64,000 nt of DNA, taken from contig NZ_CP034346.1 in the NCBI RefSeq assembly GCF_003991425.1, positions 1,959,501-2,023,500 on the forward strand, read 5' to 3'. Under the pieces are notes generated by a model. The model was not told the DNA's origin. It was given only the letters and a program-made list of their open reading frames with translations, and did no database searches. Made by a program: the position numbers and the translations under genes. This document shows positions 8,161-18,107 of the stretch, piece by piece (positions within the stretch are counted from its first letter, which is position 1; the number at the start of each line of letters is the position of its first letter). The DNA is from Paenibacillus lutimineralis (GTDB lineage Bacteria; Bacillota; Bacilli; Paenibacillales; Paenibacillaceae).

Positions 8161-9057
8161 TTAAAAAATTGTAAAACAAATCTTAGTTCACAAATAAAAG
8201 GGGCCAGACAAGCTCTTGATATACTTTATCTTGATGATGTTAAAACTATACTGGACGACGAGGCAAGTAATCTTGAAAAAGGAATAGTTATTGTTCAATA
8301 TATACCGGTAATTAAAGCGTACAAAGTCGTTAAAAAGACCGAAAAGGTAATAGATTCAAGTAAGGATATTATTAAATCTACCAAAAAGTTAAATTGTAAC
8401 TGCTTTACTGCTGGAACCAAGATTTTAACAGACGAAGGGGAGAAACCTATCGAGGACATCGAAGTCGGAGATAAGGTTCTCGCTAAGTCCGATGAAACCG
8501 GAGAAGTGGCGTATAAAGAGGTAGTGGGGCTGTTCCAAAAACAGGCTGACGAAATCTACTATGTTCACATCGGGGATGAAATCATCAAGGTTACGGGTGA
8601 GCATCCGTTCTGGTTGGATGGAGCGGGATGGACGCTTGTAAAAGATCTTAAAGTTGGTGACTTGCTTGTTTCGAGTGATGGTTCTACACTACCAATAGAT
8701 AAGATTGAGAAAGAGCCAAGGCAAGCAACGGTTTATAACTTTGAGGTCGCGGAATTTAATTCGTACTTTGTGTCTAACCTTGAGATTTGGGTTCATAACT
8801 GTGCGACGAACTTCAAAAATTACTCTGCTAAAGAAATGGAAAGGAAATTCAAATTAAAGAAAGGTGAATTTCATCAAATTAAGCAAGACATTATTAAGGA
8901 TTTAATGAATAAACAATCACCTTACAAAAATCAAATGAAAAAAGTAGGAAGTAATCCTGACATTCATTTGAGCTCTGACGGAACCATTAGAATTATGTCC
9001 AGAGATGGTAAAACTTCATTTGACACTGACTGGAATATTAATTCGTTTCTTCCGTAA
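8161..9057 (+). pseudogene. Orphan Rhs C-terminal cassette: pre-toxin + Hint + toxin, no start or core
   Basis: From 8161 the frame matches the pre-toxin and Hint of the main Rhs gene almost codon for codon (NCKTNL..., GIVIVQYIP, CNCFTAGTK, TGEHPFWLDG, IWVHNC). Homology starts at about 8155, just after an in-frame TAA (8158-8160), so no RHS core or translation start is attached; the ATG at 8506 lies inside the Hint domain and is not a sensible start. After VHN|C (8794-8802) comes a different 84-residue tip (KEMERKFKLKKGEFHQIKQD, NPDIHLSSDGTIRIMS), resembling what is called polymorphic toxin type 33 (from memory). The Hint residues are intact, so it looks like a silent donor cassette. Confidence 0.8.
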
Positions 9058-9080
9058 AGAAAGGAGGCCAAAATACTAGA

Positions 9081-9581
9081 ATGTCATTTGATTTAGAAGT
9101 ACTAGTTGTCAATCAAGCCGTTCCGCTTCATCTGCCTTTTCAGAGCCGAATTGAATTGCTAAACGAACAGGATGATCGGGGTGTTCAGAGATTCAAAGAC
9201 AAATGGAAAGTAATGAGTCATGCAAAAGGAGTTTGGTATTCACTCGTTAAAGATGATGAAGGCATTCAGAATGCATATTTGCTGTGTGATTCGGATTTTG
9301 AAAGCAGCATTGATGAAGTGCCTGTTCCATTTTGGGTGAATAATGAAGACGTTTTGTATAATTTAACTCCACTAATCATTCGTCCGGAATTTAGAGATGA
9401 TTTTGAGAAGGTTTTGAGGTATCTCCTTGAGAACTCCCCGATAGGCACGTTGATGTTTTTGGCAAGGTATCAAGGCGGGGATTATGAACTCATTCAAGGA
9501 ACTCTAACGATCGAAGAGTTTGTGGAACAGTTGGATAAGAAAAATATATTATTCAATGTTTGTTATGTGCTTGCGAAATGA
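9081..9581 (+). CDS. Probable immunity protein to the orphan tip
   Basis: 166 residues from ATG 9081, with AAAGGAGG (9059-9066) upstream at a rather long 14-base spacing. It is acidic and mixed alpha/beta (SFDLEVLVVNQAVPLHLPF, PVPFWVNNEDVLYNLTPLII), with no signal peptide. It starts 23 bases after the orphan toxin tip and is followed by a terminator, so it forms a toxin/immunity pair with it by position. The family is not recognised. Because its toxin lacks a start, this gene may persist to protect against sister cells that carry the tip on an active Rhs core (inference). Confidence 0.65.
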   Translation: MSFDLEVLVVNQAVPLHLPFQSRIELLNEQDDRGVQRFKDKWKVMSHAKGVWYSLVKDDEGIQNAYLLCDSDFESSIDEVPVPFWVNNEDVLYNLTPLIIRPEFRDDFEKVLRYLLENSPIGTLMFLARYQGGDYELIQGTLTIEEFVEQLDKKNILFNVCYVLAK

Positions 9582-9586
9582 TTGCC

Positions 9587-9626
9587 GACCTTGAAGGATG
9601 AACATATTCTTCAAGGTCTTTCTTTT
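9587..9626 (+). terminator. Rho-independent terminator after the orphan cassette
   Basis: Inverted repeat GACCTTGAAG (9587-9596) / CTTCAAGGTC (9609-9618), 12-base loop, followed by TTTCTTTT. It closes the immunity gene that ends at 9581. Confidence 0.85.
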
Positions 9627-10083
9627 CCCCACCCAGTGCCGAATGGATCGGGCGGCTGATTGTTGGAGTTCACATAGCCACTTGGAAACGTTCTTCTTAT
9701 TGCTCGCCGTGCTACCCGGAATAATAACAGAATATGCACGGCGTGGTTTTCACGAGGAGCGGGGTTTATCTGTGCTTGACTATACCCTGAGCACCTTTCT
9801 CGATTAATAATACATAGCCAGTTCTCGGCGTACGGGTGGCCGTCATCCCGCTTGTCATCGGCTGTTATACATTTTCACTTGATTCTCAAATTGAAGCGTG
9901 ATGGGTACGTTGAATTCGTGAAAACCTTCTGGCACTGTTCAACCAACTTAGCGACGAATTGGACGTAAAACGCCCAGAAATCGCCTTAGGCGGACGCTAC
10001 TATCCTCAGCTGACTTCCGCCTGCTCCGAGGACGGAATTGGGGATTTACCTAGTTTCTATCAGCTGTATCCACGTGCTTTAAC
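9627..10083. other. Gene-free, probably scrambled accessory sequence
   Basis: About 460 bases with several short open frames, none with a ribosome site plus recognisable product. A stretch at about 9935-10085 reads in one frame as LALFNQLSDELDVKRPEIAL then GGRYYPQLTS... with protein-like composition, but I cannot identify it. The region ends at the Hint homology boundary near 10090. It may be debris of a gene interrupted by cassette insertion. Confidence 0.4.
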
Positions 10084-10095
10084 CAAAAAATTGAA

Positions 10096-10794
10096 TGTAA
10101 CTGCTTTACTGTTGGAACCAAGATTTTAACAGACGAAGGGGAGAAACCTATCGAGGACATCGAAGTCGGAAATAAGGTTCTCGCCAAGGATGAACACAAC
10201 CCCGATGGAGAACTGGCTTATAAGGAAGTAACGGCTTTATATCGCAATCAACGTGATGATATTATTAACTTGGATGTAGGGAACCAAATCATCGAGACGA
10301 CAGACAACCATTCGTTTTGGGTCGAAGGCAAAGGGTGAGTCTTCGTAGATGAACTTCAGGTGGGCGACAAACTCCAAAAGGCTGATGGAAGCAACCTGAC
10401 GATTGATAAAGTAGAGTTTGTAAAACTTGAAGAAAAAGTTACTGTTTATAATTTTACGGTTGCTGACTATCATACGTATTATGTAACGGATATTGGGATA
10501 TGGGTGCATAATACGAATTGTATTAAAACAGGAGACAAGACTCCTGGAGGTCATTCATTTAGCGAACATGGCGCTCAACGTGCGAACGAAAGAGGATTTA
10601 CTTCTCAAGCAATAGATAACATTATCAATAACAACAAAAAGACTAGAAAAAGTAAGGTTGATGATCAGGGGCGGAAAACTTGGGAATATACCGACTCCCG
10701 TGGTAATAAGGTTGTGACCAACGTAGGCGGAGGGATTATTTCAGTCCATTCCCCTGCCGAAGGCGGTACGTATATTCCAAAATCCAAAAAATGA
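10096..10794 (+). pseudogene. Chimeric Hint + DUF4258-like toxin tip with internal stop
   Basis: The frame opens with CNCFTVGTK; its first 32 or so codons (10096-10191) are nearly identical at base level to the orphan cassette at 8395-8490. It then switches to a divergent Hint sequence (ALYRNQRDDIINLDV, TDNHSFWVEGKG). A TGA at 10336-10338 replaces the expected Trp codon of the GKGW motif. The frame continues to VHN|T at 10507-10515 and a 92-residue tip: HSFSEHGAQRANERGF, TWEYTDSRGNKVVTNVG, IISVHS. The SEHGAQRxxERG start resembles DUF4258/BECR-type RNase toxins (inference). No start codon or RHS core is present. Confidence 0.75.
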
Positions 10795-10816
10795 TGCTAT
10801 GGAGTTGATAAAAAGA

Positions 10817-11146
10817 ATGAACAAAGATGTTTTGCTAGAACTAGCAAAAAACTTAAATACAGAATATGAAATAGGAATTTGGTCAGAAACAACTGATTTT
10901 TTTGAGAGGCAAGATAATATTGCCGACTTTTCAATTAGGTATGATGAGAATCAATTCAACATTGTGATTAAACTAAAAGAGTTTAGTTTGAACGCGACAA
11001 AAACCATTTTTGCTTCATTGGTAAGGTTTGTTGAATATAAATCAACATTCTATGTCAGGGAAGATAAAGAAAATTCAATTGAGTTCTACCTACTCTCTTC
11101 AACGGACAATAAGAAAGCATTCTTGTTTCATATCGTTTTTCAATAA
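10817..11146 (+). CDS. Probable immunity protein to the DUF4258-like tip
   Basis: 109 residues from ATG 10817, using GGAG at 10801-10804; an in-frame ATG at 10799 would add six residues but has no ribosome site. The protein is acidic and mixed alpha/beta (NKDVLLELAKNLNTEYEIGI, IADFSIRYDENQFNIVIKL) without a signal peptide. It starts 22 bases after the tip pseudogene and ends just before a strong terminator, the usual immunity position. Family not recognised. Its reading frame is intact although the toxin carries a stop codon. Confidence 0.6.
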   Translation: MNKDVLLELAKNLNTEYEIGIWSETTDFFERQDNIADFSIRYDENQFNIVIKLKEFSLNATKTIFASLVRFVEYKSTFYVREDKENSIEFYLLSSTDNKKAFLFHIVFQ

Positions 11147-11154
11147 ATTTATGA

Positions 11155-11187
11155 CCTTGGGGGCACTCCCCAAGGCCTTGCTTTTTT
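11155..11187. terminator. Terminator at the right edge of the Rhs island
   Basis: Stem CCTTGGGG (11155-11162) / CCCCAAGG (11168-11175) with a five-base loop, followed by CCTTGCTTTTTT. It lies between convergent genes and separates the island from the MFS gene on the minus strand. Confidence 0.85.
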
Positions 11188-11197
11188 AATGCTCTTT

Positions 11198-12451
11198 TTA
11201 GGCTAAACGGCGGGTTAATACCCAGAAGAGAAGGGCCACTCCACTCACGGCGGCGCCGAACAAGCAGACGGCATTCCAGCCTGCATAGGCATAGAGTTTG
11301 GTTGAGACAATCGATCCGGTGGCGCTTCCGATAGAATAGAAAATCATGTAGGCTGCGGTCAGCCGGCTTCTTGCCTCGGGGCGGACGTTAAAGATCAAGC
11401 TCTGATTCGTGACATGTACAGCCTGTACGGCTGCGTCAAGAAGGACAACACCAATGATCAAGAAGATAAGTGAATGCTTCAGATCATTGATCGGCAGCCA
11501 AGATACCGTTAGCAGGAACAGAGCAACGCCTGTTGTCCTCTGTCCCCACCCGCGATCGGCTAACCTTCCTGCTCGGGCTGCTGCTAATGCACCCACTACG
11601 CCAGCAAGGCCGAAAGCACCTATAGCGGTATGTGATAAAGAATGTGGGGGTGAACTAAGCGGCAATACCAGCGAAGTCCACAATGTACTAAAAGCTGTAA
11701 AGATCAGCATCGCTAAAATAGCTCGAATACGAAGGATACGCTCTTCTACAAATAATTGGAGTACTGAATGGAGCAGCTGTGGATAGGAGAGCAAATTCTT
11801 TTCCAATCTATTAGGCTGTGGCATTACCCAATATATAGTACCAACGATAATGAGCATTAAGGCTGCAGAGGTAAGATAGACCGAACGCCAGCCAGCAAGA
11901 TCAGTCAGTACACCTGCAATGGTTCTCGCTAATAGAATTCCAATAACTACTCCGCTTGTTACAAAGCCAACCACACTTCCTCGTTCGGACGGGGCGGCAA
12001 GGGTTGAAGCAAATGAAACAAGCACCTGGGTTACAACTGCAAGCAGTCCCATAATAGCTAAGCCAATGAAAAGAACCGGTACTGTAGGAGCGGTTCCAAT
12101 GATAACAAGAGCGGCAACAGATAGGAGCATCATGATGACGATCAGTCGGCGCTGATTTAATAAGTCGCCGAGCGGAACGAGCAGAAAAAGTCCGAGTGCA
12201 TAACAAATTTGAGTCACCGTGATTACGATGCCAAGGGAAGAATGAGAGATTCCAAACTCATATGCCAGAGAGTCGAGCAGCGGCTGAGCGTAATAGACAT
12301 TTGATACGGCTAGCCCGCAAGCAATGGCGAATAGTATGGCTATACGACGAGTCATTAAGGGAGGAGCAGATTTAGCAGCAGCATTTTGTGTTACAGCTAG
12401 GCTATCGAGTTCATTATGGATAACAGGCGAATCCGGGCCAATATTTTGCAT
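11198..12451 (-). CDS. MFS drug/metabolite exporter
   Basis: 417 residues. ATG 12451 is chosen because GAGGTG sits five bases upstream; an in-frame ATG at 12478 would lie inside the operator. About 12 membrane helices are visible, with the MFS motif after helix 2 (LGDLLNQRRLIV) and a second-half counterpart (AGRLADRGWGQR). The N-terminal block (AIACGLAVSNVYYAQPLLD) is typical of the YgaY/AraJ-like group of putative exporters. It is divergent from a tetR gene and both promoters carry the same operator, so the TetR protein should repress it. Because that regulator is frameshifted here, the exporter may be constitutively expressed. Substrate unknown. Confidence 0.88.
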   Translation of the reverse strand: MQNIGPDSPVIHNELDSLAVTQNAAAKSAPPLMTRRIAILFAIACGLAVSNVYYAQPLLDSLAYEFGISHSSLGIVITVTQICYALGLFLLVPLGDLLNQRRLIVIMMLLSVAALVIIGTAPTVPVLFIGLAIMGLLAVVTQVLVSFASTLAAPSERGSVVGFVTSGVVIGILLARTIAGVLTDLAGWRSVYLTSAALMLIIVGTIYWVMPQPNRLEKNLLSYPQLLHSVLQLFVEERILRIRAILAMLIFTAFSTLWTSLVLPLSSPPHSLSHTAIGAFGLAGVVGALAAARAGRLADRGWGQRTTGVALFLLTVSWLPINDLKHSLIFLIIGVVLLDAAVQAVHVTNQSLIFNVRPEARSRLTAAYMIFYSIGSATGSIVSTKLYAYAGWNAVCLFGAAVSGVALLFWVLTRRLA

Positions 12452-12477
12452 GTTCACACCTCGCAGTAATATTTTCA

Positions 12478-12591
12478 TACCGATCGGTACAAAATAATTC
12501 TACGTAAATATATATTTAAACATGGAGTACTGTCAAGATATATTTGACATTAAGGCTACTGATGAATAAAATTAATTTATACTGATCGATA
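12478..12591. promoter_or_regulatory. Pair of TetR-type operators between mfs and tetR
   Basis: TACCGATCGGTA (12478-12489), a perfect 12-bp palindrome, and TACTGATCGATA (12580-12591), a near copy, are each followed by CAAAAT in the same direction. One lies just upstream of the MFS start and the other just upstream of the tetR start. This is the layout expected for a TetR regulator controlling itself and a divergent exporter. Confidence 0.75.
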
Positions 12592-12613
12592 CAAAATATC
12601 TGGGGGTAATAGG

Positions 12614-13199
12614 ATGGCCAGGCTTCGTGAGTTTAATGAAGAACAAGCTTTGGATGCAGCGATGCAGATTTTTTGGGAGAAGGGGTTTGAAGCTACCTCT
12701 TTAAGCGATTTGACATTAAGGATGGGCATTCAGCGTCCTAGCATATATGCAGCATTTGGCGATAAGAAGGAACTATTTGAAGCTGCGCTGCGTAAATACA
12801 CACAAATTCATGCCTCTAATATTAGAGCGCAGTTTCATAATAACTCATCCATCAGAGAGGCGTTTCGCGTTTTTTTTTGAAGGATTAGTTGAACAGGCAT
12901 ATGCTGAGGATATGAACCGAGGTTGTTTTTGTCTTAATGCGATGGTGGAGCTTGCGCCCCATGACGAGAAATTTGAAATTCTTACAAGGGAGCATCAGAT
13001 GTACCTGACGGTCATTTTTCAGGAGGCCATAGAACGGGGAATTCAATCAGGTGAACTTAACCCCCGGCTTAACGCAAAGGCTCTCGCACAGACCTTGGTA
13101 GTCTCTATGATTGGACTGACCGTAATGATGAAGTCTCGCCCAGAGCGCTCTTTTGCAGATAACGTAGTCTCGGGGATACTTTTGCAGTTAGCTGAGTAA
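12614..13199 (+). pseudogene. TetR-family regulator with a poly-T frameshift
   Basis: ATG 12614 begins a normal TetR N-terminus (FNEEQALDAAMQIFWEKGFE, then ATSLSDLTLRMGIQRPSIY, the DNA-binding helix-turn-helix). At a run of nine T (12870-12878) the frame ends in VFF-stop at 12878-12880. With eight T it would read VFFEGLVEQAYAEDMNRGCF and continue through a normal ligand-binding domain to the stop at 13197-13199, giving 194 residues, the usual TetR length. The downstream half has no start of its own. This is either a true loss, a slippage-based switch, or a sequencing error in the homopolymer. Confidence 0.85.
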
Positions 13200-13242
13200 T
13201 AAGATATATAGCGTAGCTAGGAAACTGCTTGCCAACAATCAA

Positions 13243-13265
13243 AGACCAGTTCTACGAACTGGTCT
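13243..13265 (-). terminator. Hairpin at the end of the XRE-TPR gene
   Basis: Perfect inverted repeat AGACCAGTTC / GAACTGGTCT with a three-base loop, overlapping the last codons of the minus-strand gene. The run of U after it is weak, so this is a probable rather than certain terminator. Confidence 0.55.
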
Positions 13266-14595
13266 CCTTCGCGTTGTTTGAGATTATTTTAATGCCTGGA
13301 TGTTGGTGATTGTAAGAGAGATGATATTGACTGAGAAGTCTAAATATACCATGTTTCTCACTAATAAATATTGAATTGTCCAGGTTATTTAATAAGTAGT
13401 TTAATCCATCTCTGTATCCACCCTTATTTAGATAATAACTGGCTAATTCATTATTGAAGCGAGCTAGATGTCCCTCAATAATCTGTCGAGTATAAACATT
13501 GTTAGGAGATTTATGTTTTATAATCAAGGAGGGAATATCAAAGCGCCGGAGAATATCATCGATGTTAAAGTGGTAGCGATTAGCGAATTCGACAATGTTT
13601 AATAGGGACAACAATACTTCATCATGATTTGATTCCATATAAGTCACATAATCTGTAAGTACGCTTGGATCACCTGCGGCTAATTTCGTTACCATTATAT
13701 TCATTTTGGCCCATTCCTGAAATTTTTCTTTCCATTGTTCGGCTTCCTCATCTTGTTCTTTTACCCAATCCAAGTCGTTATACAATTGTATATACTGCAG
13801 AGTTTTTTCATAGTCTCTTTTGTTTTCATGAACATCCCCTAGAAGTAAGTTGGCATAAGCTATGTAAGTAAAGAGTGGACGATATGATTTATAACCACTA
13901 GCATATTTTGGACTTTTTTGATATAGAAATTGAGCTTTTTGCCTAAGTCTCTCAGCAATCTCCTCCAGCTTATTCCATCGACTTAATCCACGATATGTAT
14001 TCGCGAGATCCTTCAATGCTTCAAGCTGATCATACTCGCCTAGACGATCTACAAATAATTCAAACTGAAGGGCCCCTTGGTAATTCTTTTCTTGGTTGTT
14101 TTCAAGTTCACACATAAATAAACGATACTGACAAAGAGCCAGACGTTCAGAATGTTGATTTCGTTCACTTAGCGCTACATTTTCATACAATATAATAGCT
14201 GCTTCTTTTTTTTCATTCTTATTGAGATCTTCTGCTACCTCAAATAGGTGTGGGGAATAGATCAAGTTATCTAGTAATTGCTGAACTGTTTTAAGAAGAA
14301 GGTCTAAGTTGCCAACCTCTGCACAACCGTATAAGAAAGGTTTGATTTTGCGCCAGTTAGGAGGAGACCCAGCTATAACTTCATCGTAGTACTGATTATA
14401 GAAACAACCTTTAGGTAATCCCATAACTTCTGTGATACGGTCTAACTGTCCAATATTCAAAGTTCTATTTTCATTGAGAATGTTGCTAAGAGAGCCGATA
14501 TTTATATCAACTTTCTCAGCAAATTGTCGTAAATTTAATCCTTCTTGATTCATAAAATCATTCAGTATTGCACTAATCGTGGTTGTACGGCTCAT
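13252..14595 (-). CDS. XRE-type HTH regulator with C-terminal TPR-like repeats
   Basis: 447 residues. ATG 14595 follows GGGGGG at a good spacing; the in-frame ATG at 14613 lies before that ribosome site. The N-terminal 65 residues are a Cro/CI-type helix-turn-helix (LRQFAEKVDINIGSLSNILN). The remaining 380 residues are helical with TPR-like units (AAIILYENVALSERNQHSER; LEALKDLANTYRGLSRWNKL; IAYANLLLGDVHENKRDYEK). This layout is shared by Rgg/PlcR/AimR-like peptide-responsive regulators, so sensing a small peptide is possible. I see no peptide gene next to it, so the ligand and targets are unknown. Confidence 0.8.
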   Translation of the reverse strand: MSRTTTISAILNDFMNQEGLNLRQFAEKVDINIGSLSNILNENRTLNIGQLDRITEVMGLPKGCFYNQYYDEVIAGSPPNWRKIKPFLYGCAEVGNLDLLLKTVQQLLDNLIYSPHLFEVAEDLNKNEKKEAAIILYENVALSERNQHSERLALCQYRLFMCELENNQEKNYQGALQFELFVDRLGEYDQLEALKDLANTYRGLSRWNKLEEIAERLRQKAQFLYQKSPKYASGYKSYRPLFTYIAYANLLLGDVHENKRDYEKTLQYIQLYNDLDWVKEQDEEAEQWKEKFQEWAKMNIMVTKLAAGDPSVLTDYVTYMESNHDEVLLSLLNIVEFANRYHFNIDDILRRFDIPSLIIKHKSPNNVYTRQIIEGHLARFNNELASYYLNKGGYRDGLNYLLNNLDNSIFISEKHGIFRLLSQYHLSYNHQHPGIKIISNNAKETSS

Positions 14596-14713
14596 ATTAG
14601 ACCCCCCTACCATCCAATCTCTAATATTTCAATAGTATCCATTATTTAAATGGTGGTCAATTTAGAAATACGGTGTTCGATGTAGAGATCCTCGGTGATG
14701 ATGATAAACATAA

Positions 14714-14761
14714 TAAAAAAGACAACTCCCTTCAGAATTAACCATTCGTCAGGTTGTTGTC
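14714..14761 (-). terminator. Terminator of the tRNA-Pro transcript
   Basis: On the minus strand GACAACAACCTGA ... TTCTGAAGGGAGTTGTC forms a stem and is followed by TTTTTTATTATG. It sits 36 bases after the tRNA 3' end. Confidence 0.7.
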
Positions 14762-14796
14762 ATTAAAAGCAGCAAGGAATATTCATATAAGTAAAA

Positions 14797-14870
14797 TCGA
14801 GACGACAGGATTTGAACCTGCGACCTCTTGCTCCCGAAGCAAGCGCTCTACCAAGCTGAGCCACGTCTCG
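14797..14870 (-). tRNA. tRNA-Pro (anticodon CGG)
   Basis: A 74-base cloverleaf on the minus strand. The acceptor arms CGAGACG / CGTCTCG pair. The D-arm is GCTCAGCTTGGTAGAGC, the anticodon arm is CTTGC-TTCGGGA-GCAAG with CGG in the loop, and the T-arm is GCAGGTTCAAATCCTGT. The 3' CCA is not encoded. CGG reads the proline codon CCG. Confidence 0.95.
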
Positions 14871-14959
14871 GTAAGATGAAGCGTCCCGACTATCAACTTC
14901 GATGAACTAGTGGGAACACCTGAAATTATACTCCTGTTCAAAAAACGTGTAAAGCGGTT

Positions 14960-15126
14960 GTTCTAAAAGTCAGCTTTTGATCACGATGTGAATCAGGAAG
15001 TTAATTCGACATCGAATCTTGAATTCAGCCGGGTCTTCCGGTGCTCACGTACCCAAAACGTACGCTCCGCTCCTCAGCCCCTAGCTTCATCCAACCTTCT
15101 CGGTGCTGAAAACCGGACCTTTTGAA
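14960..15126. repeat. Dispersed palindromic repeat, copy 1
   Basis: Ends are inverted copies of each other: TTCTAAAAGTCAGCTTTTGA at the left and GGACCTTTTGAAC at the right. The interior shares CGACATCGAATCTTGAATTC, CGGTGCTCACGTACCC and CTTCATCCAACCTTCTCGGT with copy 4 at 52337-52544 and, reversed, with copies 2 and 3. It contains no gene. Confidence 0.8.
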
Positions 15127-15215
15127 CTCTCATTAAAAAAGACATGCTCTTGAACAATATATGAATATCACATCATCACCTTGATCCCCTTGATTTTGAA
15201 ATATAGCCAGGTATG

Positions 15216-15244
15216 TTGCGTTAAAAAGAATCTTTCTATATAAT
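15216..15244 (+). promoter_or_regulatory. Sigma-A promoter of the leuS leader
   Basis: -35 TTGCGT (15216-15221), 17-base spacer, -10 TATAAT (15239-15244). Transcription would begin near 15251 and read the T-box. Confidence 0.75.
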
Positions 15245-15250
15245 ATAGGG

Positions 15251-15529
15251 TGATTCATTGGATATTTGCGACTTTGATGAGGATTATTAGTTTGGTTACT
15301 GCGCCATTCAGAGAGCCGGCGGCTGGTGAAAGCCGGTTGGAGCAACAAATGAACTCGCCTCGGAGTCATGATGCAAAAGGGCATATCCCCTGTAACATCA
15401 TCGTCTTACCCGCGTTATTGGGTACATAAGGGAGCGAAGGACAAAGCATGTCCAACGCTAACTAGGGTGGTACCACGGGAAATTTCCTCTCGTCCCTAGC
15501 GATAACGCTAGGGATGGAGAGGTTTTTTT
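15251..15529 (+). promoter_or_regulatory. T-box leader riboswitch controlling leuS
   Basis: The conserved T-box core AGGGTGGTACCACG is at 15464-15477. It is followed by a strong terminator hairpin (15486-15522) and a run of seven T; the T-box can pair with its 5' strand to form the antiterminator. Upstream, stem I includes CCGGCGGCTGGTGAAAGCCGG-like pairing, and a likely specifier loop reads GAACTCGCC with CTC (15354-15356), a leucine codon. Uncharged tRNA-Leu would therefore permit read-through into leuS. Confidence 0.92.
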
Positions 15530-15567
15530 ACATTTCAGGAGATGTTTTAGAGGAGGATTCGAGAATC

Positions 15568-18006
<2,439 letters not shown>

Positions 18007-18032
18007 TTCAATATTGCAGACAGACAAGGACT

Positions 18033-18072
18033 GGGAAGGCCGGCCGAACCCGGCGGTCTTCCCTCTTTTTTT
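18033..18072 (+). terminator. Terminator of leuS
   Basis: GGGAAGGCCGGC / CCGGCGGTCTTCCC stem followed by TCTTTTTTT. Located 26 bases after the leuS stop codon. Confidence 0.9.
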
Positions 18073-18107
18073 ACACTTTTAGAGGTAATATGTAGTAAAT
18101 AGTAGAG

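Noticed and set aside
8506..9057. Separate gene starting at ATG 8506
   Set aside because: The ATG is in the middle of the Hint domain and has no ribosome site; homology continues in frame back to 8161. It is part of the orphan cassette.
9598..9807. Open frame of 69 codons after the orphan cassette
   Set aside because: It begins inside the terminator hairpin, has no ribosome site and no recognisable product.
12747..13199. Independent gene covering the second half of tetR
   Set aside because: Its first part is out of frame with the TetR sequence; only the part after the poly-T run is TetR-like. It is the downstream half of one frameshifted gene.
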